Assembly: GCA_030770535.1 (NCBI GenBank)
Contig: JASVEC010000002.1
Location: forward strand, 930,001-994,000
Length of the DNA stretch: 64,000 bases
Reading direction: 5' to 3'
Source: Batkoa obscura
Taxonomy: Eukaryota; Entomophthoromycota; Entomophthoromycetes; Entomophthorales; Batkoaceae
The number at the start of each line of letters is the position of its first letter. The stretch's first letter is position 1. Positions 11,108-22,381 of the stretch are shown here, in pieces. The translations under genes and the position numbers were made by a program. A model generated the notes under the pieces. The model was not told where the DNA came from and did not search any database. It saw only the letters and a program-made list of their open reading frames with translations.

Positions 11108-12046
11108 TATAATTATTGTAATTAATCTAAATGATTATTATAATACAATTAGTTACTAAATTGATGAAATAATATAAAATATTATATTAAAAATAACACA
11201 AAATAAGTTACATTTACACCCTGTAAAAACATGTTAAGAAAATATTAAAAAGTGTTTGAAATATTTAGAATGTGTTAATGATTCTTATTATAGTACTAAT
11301 ATCAAACATATAAAAAAAGTTAGTGAAAAAGATTATGGATTCGCATATCAAATAACTTATTATATCTTAATTATAAATAGACAGTTGTATAACAAAGGAA
11401 TAGTAGATGTAATATGTCTTCATTATGAAGGTTATTTAATTGATATAAAAAGGATTAAATTTTAATCCAAACTTGATAATATATAGGGTTTATTTTTGGT
11501 GACAATTACTTTCCAACTATTTTCCAAGTGGTTTACAATCAATACAAAATAGTATATATGTTTGTGAACATTAATAACATTAAAAAAACAATTCATATTG
11601 TAAAAATTATCATTGCCTATAAATTGTTTTTTTAATGGTATTTTTTAGTTGATTGTTATTTCATAAAGTTGTTGAAAGTATCAATACTTTAATACTAGTT
11701 TTATAATGATTTTCTAACTTGTAATTAGCTTAATTTACAATAAATTAACTCTCGTATTTAGAGCAGATAATCAAGTTATATACTTCAAATTAAAAATGTC
11801 ACTAATAATAGCGAACTTTATCTTACTTGTTTTGAGTTAAATTTATAACTTTATCTTCAACTTTATTTATTTAGAGAAATAAAGATATATATCAATATCG
11901 ATTTTTCTTACTATTAATTTTAAAAAAGCTCACGATATAAATTAGCAAAATAATAAAATAATAAAATGATAAAATAATAAAATAATAAAATAAATAAAAA
12001 CTAAACAGTATACTATAACAATTTAAAAAATAACTAAACTATTTCA
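11108..12046. other. Intergenic 3' of Dicer, with an uncertain small ORF
   Basis: Contains a 69-codon open stretch (11256-11465, +) with protein-like composition (GYLIDIKRIKF at its end) but no ATG near its start; I cannot support it as a gene. An (AAAAT)-type microsatellite of TAAAATAATAAAA units lies at about 11944-11996 just 3' of Dicer. Confidence 0.45.
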
Positions 12047-15000
12047 TTAAATCCCTATATCCTCAGGATCTTTATTTAATTCACATATCTCTTCTTCCCC
12101 CTTTTCCTCGTCCTCTTCTAAATTTAATTTGCTACTCTCACAACTACACAATATATCCAAGTTTACATGGCCAGCTTTCAACTTGTCAATAACTATTTGA
12201 GCGGCATATTTTTTAGCTTGTTTGACTACCTTACCACTCGCATTTCCAATTAATACTCCATGAATCCAAATATTACATAGAACTGGATTTTCGATGTCAA
12301 TTTGTTTATCCTCCCTTTTCATACATTCAAATTTGAATTCCATACAACCAAATCGATGTAAATATCTTGTCAATTGAGTTACTGGATGAACTATAACATA
12401 ATTAGGCTTTAGATGGAAATCAAAGGTAGGTTTAATTAATTTATTAAATAAATTTTGAATTAATTTAATATCAAAATTAGAATCAATTAATATTGCACCA
12501 AATAAAGCTTCTAATACATCTGCAATTACTTTAGGTGCTTTAATATCATGCCAATATTCTTTAGTATCGTTTAATTCACTTTCTTCTCTTAATTTTTTTA
12601 TAACAATAATAAATTCTGTTATATCGACAATTAATTTACTTGAATGGTGAATAATATGTGGATACAGATCTAATGTTTCCATAATTGTTGCTAATGTATT
12701 ATTTGATACACATGACTCTTTAATTTCACTCAAAACCCCAGGGGGCTCATTCGGGTATTTATGAAACAAATAATCAACAACTAAATAATCTAATATAGCA
12801 TCCCCTAAAAATTCCAATCGTTGATAACAAGAAGTTAAAGGTTGAGGATGCGAAGCATGAGTAAATGCTTCAACTAATAAAATTGGATGTTGAAATTTGT
12901 AATTAATTTTGTCTTCAATAAAATTAATATCTAATTCACTCAAGATATCCAATCTATCAATATTACATGGAATAGGTAAATAATTTTGAATATCACCCCA
13001 ATTTTTATAATTAGTAGTAATAATATTTAATGCTTGGGCACACTTTAAACCCAATTTTGGCCCATTTGATAACAAAGCAGCACCCAAAATAGCTTCCACA
13101 ACATCAGCTAATCCTTTATCGGCCATTTTAAAATTCAATTGGTTTTGATATTCAAATTGATTTTTAATATAAAAATTGATTGGGTACCATTTACTTTTAA
13201 TAAATGGCTTTGGATTAACATACTTATATAATTCTAAATCCCTACATAATCGAAATAAGCTTCTATTAGAAATTATTCTTAACCTTCGATTATGTAATTG
13301 AGCTTCATGATGTTGTGGGAATCTTAAAAATACATCCATTGAAGAAATAAATTTTAAATAAGCGTCTCCTAATAATTCTAATCGTTCATAATCTATTGAT
13401 AAATTAGCAGAGGGTAAAGTTAAAGCTTCTAATAAATATTCATCAATAATTTCAGGTAAATTGAGTTTGATTTTAACTTCTTGGACTAATAACAAAGCTT
13501 CAATTCGTGTCATTAAAGATGGTAATAACATATTTGAATTAAATATTGATATAGGTAATGGATAAGCTAAAACAAATTCTTTTAATAAATAACTAAAACT
13601 TTTACTTTCAATTTGTTTTTTTATTTGGTTTTGATTATTATGATGAGTTAAATAATTTAATACAATACGAATTTTTTTTACTCTTAATATATTTTGATTT
13701 AAATCTTTAATGTTACTTTTAAATTTCAAATTATAATATTCCTTAAAAGTTAAATTAGACTGGTTTTTAATAGCACTATCCAATGGTATAATAGAATTAG
13801 CTGTTAAATTGAAATCAATTTCGTTAACTTTGTATCTTGTATTATTATTTAATGTATCACAAATAATTAGTTCATCTATATCATTAAAATCAGGATAGCC
13901 AAGTGGATTTAGCGTATTTTTAATAATGTCCCAATCAATTAAATCATTAAAATCATTGAGGTTATTTACTTTAATTGGTGCAATAAAATATTGAATTTGA
14001 TTAATATTACATTCAAATAATCTATTAAATATTGATCTAAAACTAAATATTGTATATTTAAATAATAGTTCTATTTTTCTTTTACTTAAGGGAATTGTAG
14101 GTTGATGTGCTTTTTCTATTGTTAAGTATGTAATTTGTCCTTTTAAACAAAATTCAATGGGGTTAAATTTAGGTAATGGTTGTTGAGTTATTATTATAAA
14201 TGGTCGATATTGATTATCCTTATTTATATTGTTTAATTCATCTACATTAACTATATTAAAATAACATTTATTCCATTCGCTACTACTATTATTATTATCT
14301 TCATTATTACTATAATACTTAAAAAAATGTGGTCTTTTCAACTTGTATTCTCTAATAGCTTTCCAAGTACCTTCTTGGATTCCAGCCAAAGAATAATCTG
14401 ATTTAACTGGTTCAAAATCTTCTTCACTAAATTGTATTCCAACTGGTTTTAAATATTCATTTAATTCATTTAATTCTACTAATTTTATTGCCATTTTAAA
14501 GCAAGCATGTTGTTTAGCTACTTTACTTGATTTTGTAATATCACTTTCCATAACCTGAACTTTAGAATTGGATGGCATTGTTAATTGACATTGATGATAA
14601 TTGTTATGATTAATATACTTAAATTTAGGTAACATTTCACAAAAAGAATCTTTTGGTAAGGAATTACAATAACGATAAATTAAAGCCACTGCAGAATTTA
14701 AAGTAATTACAGCTTTTGTTGTGGGTATTTCATAAATAAAGTTAGTAATTAAATCATCCATTCCATTATCCTCATCATCATCATCACTTTCAGTACTATT
14801 ATTTGTCACCATTAATCGATCTTTTGGCAATGATTGACACCAATCCATTAATAATTTTTCAGATTGTTTAAAGCTATCAACTTCCTTTCTATCTTGAGTA
14901 CCATTGATTTCTTGTAATACTATATAATATGATTCTTTTTCTCTTGCTCTACCACGAGATTGTATGTATGAAATCAAAGTTTCTGGTGGATCAAATCGAA

Positions 15001-16733
15001 TTACTAAATTACATGGTTGAATATCTAAACCTTCTTCGGCAACATTAGTAGCAAACAATAAATTAATTGCACCATTTCGAAATTTAAATAATGTATTCTC
15101 TTGTTGTTTAACATTCATATGAAAGCAATTACCTTTACTATTTGAATTATGTCCTAGTAAATAATCGGATTGAATGTTTTTTACTTTTTTTGTATAAGAG
15201 ATTATAAAATTTAATGTCACCACTGTACAAATTCTAGAAGCAAATATGATGCCACAAAAAGTATTTAATTGACTAGAATATTTTTTAATACATTCAATTA
15301 ATTTCTTGATTTTTGGTGTTACATAAATATCATCTAAATCATATGGATCTAAATCTAACCAATCTTTACCCTCTTTAAGTTGACTTAAATAGGATTCATA
15401 TATTTTTTTGGCATTTTTAATGCTCGTTTCTTCTTCTGAAAAACTATTCCATTTACTTTCTTTAAGATTATCAGAATAACTAAATACTCCTGCATCATAC
15501 TTTAATATTAATTCTTCTAATGATTTACGCAAATATAATAACCCACACCATTCCCCATAATTATTTAATATGAAATCATGAGAAGATAATAATCGATTGA
15601 TTCCATATCCACGTCTACAATATCGTTCAATAAGTTTAGCTAAATCCGATCTTTTTGGAGATTTGTTAAATAATTTGTCATGTGATTCATAAAAACAATA
15701 CAATTCTTTTGGTCGATTAATATAAGTTTGTGCTAATTCATTATAATTAATAGTAAAGATTTTGGAATCCAATGCTGATTCTAAATTACTGTTGTTATTG
15801 AAAAACATTACTATTAATAAATAAAATAAAATAAAAGTTCTTACTTAGCTGCTCTAATAGCATTACTTGCACTCTTTAAAGGTGATGCTGTCATTGAAAA
15901 TATCCTAGGTTTATGTTCATTTACCTTACCCTCTTTTCCATAATATCTCATATAAAACTCCTTCATGATTAAATTATAAGGATGCTTTTTTTCTGTGTGA
16001 TGACATTCATCGAATACAATTAAGCCAATCTAAAATATATTGTCAAATTACAAAAGGCACATTATTTAATATAAAATACTTACTTCTTTCATCTGAATTT
16101 TACCATGTCGTAGCATATCTAAAAAGATTTGAGCAGTTAACACTAATACATCTGTAGAATTTAAGCACGATTGCCATTTACTATCACTCCAACCATCCAC
16201 TCCTAATTCACCATATAATTGTGCCACCCTGAATGGTATATTATTGGCAATCGTAGTTGCTTGTTGAACAGCTAAAGCTACCGTATTTACTAAAAATATA
16301 CAATATTTCCTTTGTCTCTATAATAATAAAAAATCATTTATAAATTTCAAAATTAACATAACTATTAAATCAAGCTTACCTCTGGTTGTTTTAACCTCAA
16401 TACTTTTTCATTTAATAAAATGTGTTTGATTAGCATAATAGCAATCAATGTTTTCCCAGTACCTGTTTCCAAGACAGCAATTATATTATCTTTCTTTGCT
16501 TTTTCAAATAATTCAATTTGATATTGACGAGGTAAATGTTGCAGTTCTTCATTTTGTTTTAATGGTAGTTGATAACTTTTGGATACTGAATTAATGTTTT
16601 TATGATTGCTTGATTTGGAGGCTAGTACTGGATTATCATTTCGATGTCGTTCTGGTAGCTTATTAGCTAAATATGAAAGGTCCTTTTTGCTTTCTTTGGG
16701 GATTCTTCCATGAATAGTTTCTTCACTACTCAT
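12047..16733 (-). CDS. DCL: Dicer-like ribonuclease III
   Basis: Cuts double-stranded RNA into small RNAs for RNA interference. Four exons: 16733-16380, 16317-16084, 16029-15845, 15788-12047. They sum to 4515 nt, giving about 1504 aa, with consistent phases. Domain order: DExD helicase with Walker [15 protein letters not shown] and MTASP; helicase C with [13 protein letters not shown] and QSRGRARE; a dimerisation-type region; RNase IIIa ([29 protein letters not shown]); RNase IIIb ([30 protein letters not shown]); and a C-terminal dsRNA-binding domain ([20 protein letters not shown]). Both RNase III sites keep their E/D residues. The acceptor of the last exon is CAACAG at 15789; an ATG at 15808 is not a start. 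I see no clear PAZ signature, as in many fungal Dicers. Confidence 0.95.
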
Positions 16734-16907
16734 TTGATTTTTAGAAAAAAATAGGTTGAATCAACCTTTATGAGTTTAAAAGAGGATCTTTTTGATTTTT
16801 AATTTCCAAACCAATATTTGGCTTCATTTTTTATAAACTTACGTTGACTTTAGTTAATTTGATCATATGTGTAAGCTTAAAAGTAATCAAAATTAAAATC
16901 AAGATTT
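16734..16907. other. Dicer upstream region
   Basis: Short AT-rich stretch before the Dicer ATG; it should hold the Dicer promoter and 5' leader. No motif I can defend. Confidence 0.4.
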
Positions 16908-17005
16908 GGGGATGTATTTTTATATTTAAGAATTTTACTAACAAATTTTCCACTTAAATAGTGCTTAAAAAATGGAAAAAGTAATGAAGTCAAAAAAACA
17001 CTCCC
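16908..17005 (+). mobile_element. MITE copy 8
   Basis: Starts GGGGATGTATTTTTAT, ends ACACTCCC, flanked by ATTT on both sides. Lies about 175 bp upstream of the Dicer ATG. Confidence 0.92.
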
Positions 17006-18056
17006 ATTTAATTTCAATTTTTTGTATATTTTTAGCATAAACTTTTAAGAAAAATATTAGTCAAATACTAGATGAAAAAACGTTTGAGCATGAGTAATTT
17101 TAAAACCAAGCAAAAAAGCAACTATTTTTGTAACCTTTAGTGCTTAATATACAATTTTCGCTAAAATCAAATCTGGACAAAATTTGAATTGAGAGCTCTT
17201 AAACTAGCGCATATTACAGCAAATAATTCAGTTTTGTTTTAGTGCGTTATTTTTTAAAAAAGGTGCATTTATTCGAGAAGAGTGGCTTGATTTATAAACA
17301 GATTGAAGCTACTTTGAAATAAAATAGTTTGTGGAAAAACTGCTATCAAAATAACAGTATTTTTTAACATATAAATTAAAGACCAACAAGATATATAAAA
17401 TAGAAAAAGATAAATAAAAAATCCCTATATAATAAATATCAAAGTCTGTCAACTTAATTAAAGTTCCCAAAGTAGAATGAGGAGTCTTAATAATTTCTTC
17501 CTAATTTAAAAATCTATAAAATTATATCAAAATATTATAATCTATCTTCAAATGTTTATGATAAACTTATCCAATGCAAACTTACTTCATTTTAGAACCA
17601 TTTCGATTTACTTTATCAATATTAGAATTATACGGTACAAATATATTAGTATCACTATTGACTGGTTTAGGATTATAACAATCAGTTACTATATGATTAA
17701 AATGATCAAATATAGAATAATCCTAGCAATTTAACTCTTGACCTTCATTTTGAATATTCATACTAATGCCTTCCTTATTAACATCTTTGTCATCATTGTA
17801 GTTGTTATAGTTACAATCATAATCATTGAAGTGGCCTTCATAAACATCATCATCATCAGTGAAGTAATAAGTATATGAATCATAAGAGTTATAAGGGTTC
17901 TATAGGTCCTATAGGCTGTGGTTTGGGTAGTACATTATTTATTAAACTTAAACTAGATAAGCTGAAAGTGTTAAAACTTGAAGTGTATATTAACTATAAA
18001 AAAATTGCTAAAATGAAAATCAAAAAAGAGAAGCAAAACTAACTAAGCTATATATA
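17006..18056. other. Intergenic with a possible exon remnant
   Basis: Mostly AT-rich with no gene. One coding-like stretch is listed separately at 17723-17899. Confidence 0.5.
17723..17899 (-). pseudogene. Possible terminal exon remnant, acidic Asn/Tyr-rich
   Basis: On the - strand, after a CTATAG acceptor-like site, 58 codons followed by TAG read NPYNSYDSYTYYFTDDDDVY, then GHFNDYDCNYNNYNDDKDVN. Its 177 nt are a whole number of codons. The composition recalls the acidic Tyr-rich C-terminus (EDFYGEYKDANKYSNCEYDY) of the broken secreted protein at 34499-35554. I see no upstream exon, so this is either a fragment or an unresolved gene. Confidence 0.3.
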
Positions 18057-19231
18057 GGGATGTCTGAATTAGTTTCATTATTTTATCCAATTTTTAAATA
18101 TTTTGTATTTTAAAAACTCTAATTAAAATTCTATAAAAACAAATCTTTTATTGAAACAAAAGTACTCAGACACAGTTCTAAATCATTCTATTATAGTTTA
18201 CAGTGTAAGCTAGCTGAGTTTCTACTAGATCTTAAATACATGTTTTTATAAAACTTTATTGAGAAACATTTATTATTGACTGCTTTATAATCAACATTAC
18301 AGATTTGTTATCAAATAAATAAATTATTTTAATATTATAATTACATTATTGATATATTGCTAAGTTAATAAATAACTGCATGGGAGGGAGCGGTTAGCTC
18401 CAAAACTATGATTAACCATCGCTATATAGTACAAGTAATATAATAATAGTTTTTACATATGAGGCTGTTTTTTTTGATTTCATTATTTTTCCGTTTTTTA
18501 AGCACTATTTAAGTGGAAAAATTGTTAGTAAAATTCTTAAACACAAAAATACATCCCCATATTATTACAATCACTTGTTCTTTGACAATTTATTAACTTA
18601 ACTATTAATAACTTAAGTAATCTTAACATTTAACAATCTATTTCTATCATTCAACAAACTACTTACTTGCTTAGTAAATATCGAAAAACTTAAATTCTCT
18701 GTATTTTCGCAAGCTGAGATTGGTCTTTTAATTTTTCTATTTTCTATAGACTTTATAACTTTAATTGGAACTATGTCATTTTTTTTTTGATGTATCAGAT
18801 ACTGGGCAACAATATAGTTCATTATTACATTTAATAAAATATAAACACTTCTTGATGCTTTGTATTTCTATTATTCTTTTTATATTTTTGTTTCTTTCAT
18901 ACTTTTTAAAGATTAAATCTGTTTTCCCATTATTAACAGCCGAGTTGTTAATTTTATTATGGTCACAAATAAAAGTCTTAAGTCTCGAAATTAGTTGATT
19001 AACATCTTCTATTTTAACTAATGCTTCAAAACTACTTTTCGATGACGCTCAGTAAAAAAATTAAGATCAATATTTAAACTATTATTTATTTTAGGAATTT
19101 CTTTAAATATATAATGCAGGAACTCTTGGGAGCTAAAATGATTTCCTGTGTCTGCCCATATATTAGTTTTTATAAGCTTTTTAAATAAAAGCTCTGTAGA
19201 GATTAAATCAATTAAGCAATCTCCTGCATAT
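18057..19231 (-). mobile_element. Old antisense DNA transposon, copy B, left part (its 3' end)
   Basis: Reverse-strand copy of the family at 19232-21670. It opens with AGGGATGTCTGAATTAGTTT, the inverted 3' TIR, and carries the 3' non-coding region and the last third of the transposase gene with several deletions and stops. MITE copy 9 lies inside it. The copy is cut at 19231 by the complete element and resumes at 21671. Confidence 0.9.
18461..18558 (-). mobile_element. MITE copy 9
   Basis: Starts GAGGCTGTTTTTTTTG, ends ACATCCCC, ATAT on both sides. Inserted in transposon copy B. Confidence 0.9.
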
Positions 19232-21670
19232 GGGGCTGTCCTAATTGGTTTCAGAATCTACTTAGAAATTAATCCAAATTTAAAATTCCAAGTTTGTGTT
19301 CAATATAACGGTTAAATCTAAAAAGCCTAAAATTAAATGTCTCTATTTAAAACTTATTTTAATTGTTTCCTTTTCTTAAATAGCTAATTTTCCTAACTAT
19401 ATATTTTATGTTAGTTCTGTTAGATATTTATCAGATATATAATATATAACTATATGATTATATAATTATATAAATACACTTATTTGACTTTATTTTTTGT
19501 TGAAATAAAAACAAAATGCAAACTTTCATAACTAAACTTCGAAATGGAATTTTTGAAAACTTCAATACAATAGGGAGGAGTACACAATATAAACATTGTA
19601 ATTCATTTACATCAATTTTAAGAGCTACTTATAACAACCCAAGGTTTATGGAATTTTATAATAAAACAAAACAAAGAAAAGATATATTATCAAAGTTTAC
19701 TATCGATAATAATAAACTTAATCAAGTAATGTATAAAATTAGTGCTTTAAGGGAAACAGGAAACAAAAGTCAGCAAGTAGCGTTATTATCAACTATAGCT
19801 TCAGTATATTCTTTTGATGAATGTAAGAGTTTTGGGTTTAATATAAATAGAAATCAATATGATTATTCAAAAACAAGTAATAATAATAAAATATCAACAT
19901 TAAAACCTATTATTAAAAATACAAAAAAAATTAAAGATGACCAAATTGAAACTATCATACAATATTTACTAAATGATTCAACTATTTCATCAAGATTTAA
20001 TAAAAAAAGTAACGATAGTAAATATTCATCAGATAATATATATATATTAAATAAAAGTAGAAGAATGATATATAGTAAATATTTGAATGATCTAAGAGAT
20101 AAAGCAGTAGCTAGGTCAACGTTCTTTAAATATATACCAACTAATTTCAAAAATCCAGCAAGAAAAACGGATCTATGTAATATATGTACCCAGTATACAG
20201 TTAGAAAAAAGTTATTTGAAAATAAAATAAATACAGCAAAAAACAAAGCAGAGATACAAGAAATTTTCAACGAAGAAGAAAAATTATACAAATTACATAA
20301 ATTCTGTGTTGATACTCAAAAAAACACATTTAATGAAACTATCAAAAAATTAAATAATAAAAGTTGTATAATAATTTTAGATTTTAAACAAAATATGGAA
20401 ATAGGGACAAGACCAGATTTAATAAATCTAGATCATTATAATAAACAAGCTATATCAGTATTAGGTTTTGGTGTATTATATTTAAAAGATGATAAAACAA
20501 TAGGCAAAGTTTACTTTGATTATTTATCTGAAATATTGAATCATGATTCAGCATATGCAGGAGATTGTTTAATCGATTTAATCTCTACAGAGCTTCTATT
20601 TAAAAAGTTTACAAAAATTAATATATGGGCAGATACAGGAAATCATTTTAGATCCCAAGAGTTTCTACACTATATGTTTAAAGAAATTCATAAAATAAAT
20701 AGTAGTTTGAATGTTAATCTTAATTTTTTTGCTGAGCATCATGGAAAAAGTATAGTTGATGGACATTTTGGAAACCTTTCAAAATGGAAAAGTAGTTTTG
20801 AAGCGTTAGGTAAAATAGAAGATATCGATCAATTAATTTCAAGATTTGAGGCTTTTATTTGCGAGCATAATAAAATTAATAACTCGACTGTTAATAATGG
20901 GAAAACAGATATAATTTTTAAAAAGTATAAAAGAAACAAAAATATAAAAAGAATAATAGAGATGCAAGGCATTAAGAAGTATTTACACTTTGTTAAACAT
21001 AACAATAAACTACATTGTTATCCAGTATCTGATACATCAAAAAAAAGCGATATAGTCCCAATTAAAGTTATAGAGTCTATAGAAAACAGAAAAATTAAAA
21101 GATCGATCCCAGCTTACCTTACGAAGATAACAGAGAATTTAAAAATTTCGATATTTACTAAGCAAGTAAGTAGTTTGTTGAATGATAGAAATAGATTGTT
21201 AAATGTTAGGATTACTTAAGTTATTAATAGCTAAGTTAATAAATAGTCAAAGAACAAGTAACTGTAATAATATGTAAAAACTATTATTACTTGTACTATC
21301 TAGGGATGGTTAATTATAGTTTTGGGGCTAACCACTCCCTCCCATGCAGCTATTTATTAACTTGGCAATATATTAATAATGTAATTATAACATTAAAATA
21401 GTTTATTTATTTGATAATAAATCTACAATGTTGGTTATAAAGCGGTTGATAATAAATATTTCTCAATTAAGCTTTATAAGAACATGTATTTAAGATCTAG
21501 TAGAAATTCAAGTAACTTACAGTATGAGCTATAATAGAATGATTTAGAACTGTGTTTGGGTACTTTTGTTTTAATAAAAGATGTGATTTTATAGAATTTT
21601 AAGCGAAGTTTTTAAAATACAAAATTTTTCAAAAATTGGATAAAATAATGAAACTAATTCAGACAACCCC
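19232..21670 (+). mobile_element. Complete 2439-bp DNA transposon
   Basis: Begins GGGGCTGTCCTAATTGGTTT and ends with the imperfect inverse (reverse strand GGGGTTGTCTGAATTAGTTT). It is bounded by ATAT at 19228-19231 and 21671-21674, a 4-bp target duplication. The target was an older antisense copy of the same family, whose sequence reads on cleanly across the two flanks (TCCTGCATAT / ATATGCTGAA). One transposase gene fills most of the interior, with a ~280-bp leader and ~450-bp 3' non-coding part. All parts look complete, so it may be autonomous. Superfamily not assigned: Sola-type elements share a 4-bp duplication, but I see no decisive match. Confidence 0.93.
19516..21219 (+). CDS. DDE-type transposase, superfamily unassigned
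   Basis: 567 aa, no intron needed. Residues 200-226 hold a zinc-binding-like motif (STFFKYIPTNF, then KTDLCNICTQY with CxxC), a layout common just before the catalytic core of eukaryotic DDE transposases. Candidate catalytic acids: D289 in CIIILDFKQNMEIG, D373 in NIWADTGNHFRS, and E407 or D415 in FFAEHHGKSIVDGHFGNLSK. Lys/Asn-rich and basic, as expected for a DNA-binding enzyme. The first ~185 codons match copy A and the last part matches copies B and C, so the frame is supported by relatives. Start: the ATG at 19516 (MQTFITKLRNGIF) is conserved in copy A. It would act in the nucleus on the GGGG-TGT ends. Confidence 0.9.
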   Translation: MQTFITKLRNGIFENFNTIGRSTQYKHCNSFTSILRATYNNPRFMEFYNKTKQRKDILSKFTIDNNKLNQVMYKISALRETGNKSQQVALLSTIASVYSFDECKSFGFNINRNQYDYSKTSNNNKISTLKPIIKNTKKIKDDQIETIIQYLLNDSTISSRFNKKSNDSKYSSDNIYILNKSRRMIYSKYLNDLRDKAVARSTFFKYIPTNFKNPARKTDLCNICTQYTVRKKLFENKINTAKNKAEIQEIFNEEEKLYKLHKFCVDTQKNTFNETIKKLNNKSCIIILDFKQNMEIGTRPDLINLDHYNKQAISVLGFGVLYLKDDKTIGKVYFDYLSEILNHDSAYAGDCLIDLISTELLFKKFTKINIWADTGNHFRSQEFLHYMFKEIHKINSSLNVNLNFFAEHHGKSIVDGHFGNLSKWKSSFEALGKIEDIDQLISRFEAFICEHNKINNSTVNNGKTDIIFKKYKRNKNIKRIIEMQGIKKYLHFVKHNNKLHCYPVSDTSKKSDIVPIKVIESIENRKIKRSIPAYLTKITENLKISIFTKQVSSLLNDRNRLLNVRIT

Positions 21671-22283
21671 ATATGCTGAATCATGATTTAATATTTCAAA
21701 TAAACAATCAAAATATACAGATGTATTTTTGTGTCCAAGAATTTTACTAACGATTTTTCCGCTCAAATAGCGCTTAAAAAATGGAAAAAGTAATGAAGTC
21801 AAAAAAACACTCCCATATACTTTTTCTATTGTTTTGTCATCTTTTAAATATAAAACACCAAAGCCTAATACTAATATAACTTGTTTATTATAATCGTCTA
21901 AATTTGTTGAATCTAGTTTTGTTCCTATTTCCATATTTTGTTCAAAATCTAAAATTATTATACAACTTCTATTATTTAATTTTTTAATAGTTTCATTAAA
22001 TGTGTTTTTTTGAGTATCAATACAAAATTTGTATAATTTGTATAACTTTTTTTTATTGAAAACTTCTATTTCTGGTTTATTTTTTATTGCTGGATTTATT
22101 TTATTTTCAAATAACTTTTTTCTAGCTGTATACTGGGCACATATATTACATAGATCTGTTTTTCTTGCTGGATTTTTGAAATTACTTAGCATCTATTCAA
22201 AAAATGCTGACCTAGCTACTGCTTTGTCTTTTAAATCATTAAAATATTTACTGTATATCATTCTTTACTTTTATTTAGTATAT
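21671..22283 (-). mobile_element. Old antisense DNA transposon, copy B, right part
   Basis: Continuation of copy B after the complete element. On the - strand it matches the middle of the transposase (DLCNICAQYTARKKLF, SCIIILDFEQNMEIGTKLD). It contains MITE copy 10 and stops at MITE copy 11; the 5' ~800 bp of the element is not present beyond that point. Confidence 0.88.
21717..21814 (+). mobile_element. MITE copy 10
   Basis: Starts at a drifted ACAGATGTATTTTT, ends ACACTCCC, ATAT on both sides. Inserted in the transposase sequence of copy B. Confidence 0.88.
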
Positions 22284-22381
22284 GGGGATGTTTTTTTTGA
22301 TTTCATTACTTTTCCATTTTTTAAGCGTTATTCGAGTGGAAAAATTGTTAGTAAAATTCTCAAACAAAAAAATACATTCTC
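22284..22381 (-). mobile_element. MITE copy 11
   Basis: Starts GGGGATGTTTTTTTTG, ends ACATTCTC, ATAT on both sides. Sits at the same position of the transposon family (before ACTAAATAAAAG, - strand of copy B) as MITE copy 6 does in copy A. Confidence 0.9.

Noticed and set aside
11256-11465. 69-codon + strand open stretch
   Set aside because: Protein-like but lacks an ATG at its start and any recognisable motif; mentioned only in the intergenic entry.
15789-15808. ATG at 15808 as the start of a separate 1253-aa gene
   Set aside because: The helicase N-terminal half lies directly upstream on the same strand, and splicing from 15845 to the CAACAG acceptor at 15789 joins the frames. One Dicer gene is the simpler reading.
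19863-20291. 142-codon - strand ORF
   Set aside because: Antisense shadow of the transposase; hydrophobic text arises from reversed Lys/Asn codons.
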